Source: Candidatus Cloacimonadota bacterium (GTDB lineage: Bacteria > Cloacimonadota > Cloacimonadia > Cloacimonadales > Cloacimonadaceae). From it: a DNA stretch of 5,991 bases. The stretch spans positions 1-5,991 of the forward strand of contig JAGOIS010000095.1 of the NCBI GenBank assembly GCA_017995495.1. The letters are read 5' to 3'. This document shows, in pieces, positions 5,487-5,991 of the stretch (positions are counted from its first letter, which is position 1; each line of letters starts with the position of its first letter). Both the position numbers and the translations under genes were made by a program. Under the pieces are notes generated by a model that did no database searches, was not told where the DNA came from, and was given only the letters and a program-made list of their open reading frames with translations.

Positions 5487-5991
5487 ATATCCTGATCATG
5501 GCGCTGGTGATCATTGCGGCTTATTTCTATGGCTGTTTTTCCACCGCGCGGATGCTGACCAAGACCTTCCGCTCGTTGAATATCCACAAAGTGGGCTCCG
5601 GCCTGGCAGACACGGCCAACATCTACTCCCATGTAAGCCGCCCCATGGGCATCCTGGTGGGGGCGCTGGACATCCTCAAAGCTTTGCTGTTAATGGTGGT
5701 TGTGGAACTGCTGATGAAACTACTGGACAGCCATTCAACCATACCCGGGGCTGACCTGCTCTACCAGCGCAATGTGATGCTGCTTTACGGTCTGGCGATG
5801 CTGGTGGGGCATTGTCTGCCAATCACGAACAAGTTCAGGGGGGGCAGGGGGATCTTCACCTACACGGGTTATCTGCTCTATTTCACCCCCTGGCCAATGT
5901 TGATCTCGCTCTTCCTGGCCTGGCTGATCGTGCTGCTTTGGAAGCAGATCAGGTTCGCGCAATATGTGATAGTGATTTTGCCAGTACTGCT
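5483..5991 (+). CDS. plsY: PlsY-like glycerol-3-phosphate acyltransferase (3' end outside window)
   Basis: The first 169 codons of a polytopic membrane protein resemble PlsY, which transfers an acyl group from acyl-phosphate to glycerol-3-phosphate in the first step of bacterial phospholipid synthesis. Hydrophobic helices lie at about 2-16, 55-78, 98-113 and 129-153. Family marks are KVGSG (36-40) with N46, in the place of motif 1, and GHCLPITNKFRGGRG (109-123), matching the glycine-rich glycerol-phosphate loop of motif 2. Motif 1 is divergent: the usual GSGNxGATN reads GSGLADTAN, and the conserved arginine three residues after N is serine (S49). The usual GSIP near the N-terminus reads GCFS. 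Motif 3 lies beyond the window. The start is a TTG overlapping the yggS stop as TTGA, with a strong GGAGG upstream. It is either a divergent PlsY or a related protein that has lost the activity; family membership is fairly sure, function less so. Confidence 0.72.
   Translation, partial: MNILIMALVIIAAYFYGCFSTARMLTKTFRSLNIHKVGSGLADTANIYSHVSRPMGILVGALDILKALLLMVVVELLMKLLDSHSTIPGADLLYQRNVMLLYGLAMLVGHCLPITNKFRGGRGIFTYTGYLLYFTPWPMLISLFLAWLIVLLWKQIRFAQYVIVILPVL

Noticed and set aside
5401..5754. 117-codon plus-strand frame across the yggS/PlsY junction
   Set aside because: It is out of frame with both real genes; the alternative frame from TTG 5483 has a strong ribosome site and PlsY motifs.

Overview
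The window looks like a chromosomal segment from a Gram-negative bacterium of moderate GC content (low to mid fifties per cent by eye). It holds two housekeeping stretches flanking a sigma-54 type two-component system. I see no phage, insertion sequence, CRISPR or plasmid signature. The envelope-anchored sensor kinase, the sigma-54 activator and the protein style would suit an FCB-group lineage such as Cloacimonadota, but this is a guess from general style and nothing in the window proves it.

Layout. Bases 1-636 (+) are the 3' end of leuS (leucyl-tRNA synthetase); its 5' part lies outside the window. A short convergent gap follows (637-729), with an 8-bp perfect hairpin. On the minus strand, 4537 down to 730 is a two-gene operon read right to left: first an 822-residue membrane histidine kinase (2069-4537), then a 448-residue NtrC-family response regulator (730-2076). 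The two genes overlap by 8 bp. A 238-bp divergent intergenic region (4538-4775) separates this operon from a plus-strand pair: yggS (4776-5486), a PLP-binding homeostasis protein, and a PlsY-like glycerol-3-phosphate acyltransferase. The latter starts at a TTG overlapping the yggS stop (5483) and runs off the right edge.

How the genes work together. The kinase has an N-terminal signal sequence with a possible lipobox, about 430 extracytoplasmic residues of FG-GAP/VCBS-like repeats (four with good calcium-loop motifs), one membrane span, a PAS-like linker and an intact HATPase domain. Its phosphoacceptor box is strongly non-canonical. The regulator has complete receiver, AAA+ (including GAFTGA) and Fis-type DNA-binding domains, so it should activate sigma-54 promoters elsewhere; I found no convincing sigma-54 site in this window. 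The signal and regulon are unknown. A role in sensing envelope or extracellular conditions is inferred from the predicted topology. The kinase is the most unusual object here. The PlsY-like protein is also notable because its first catalytic motif is degraded.
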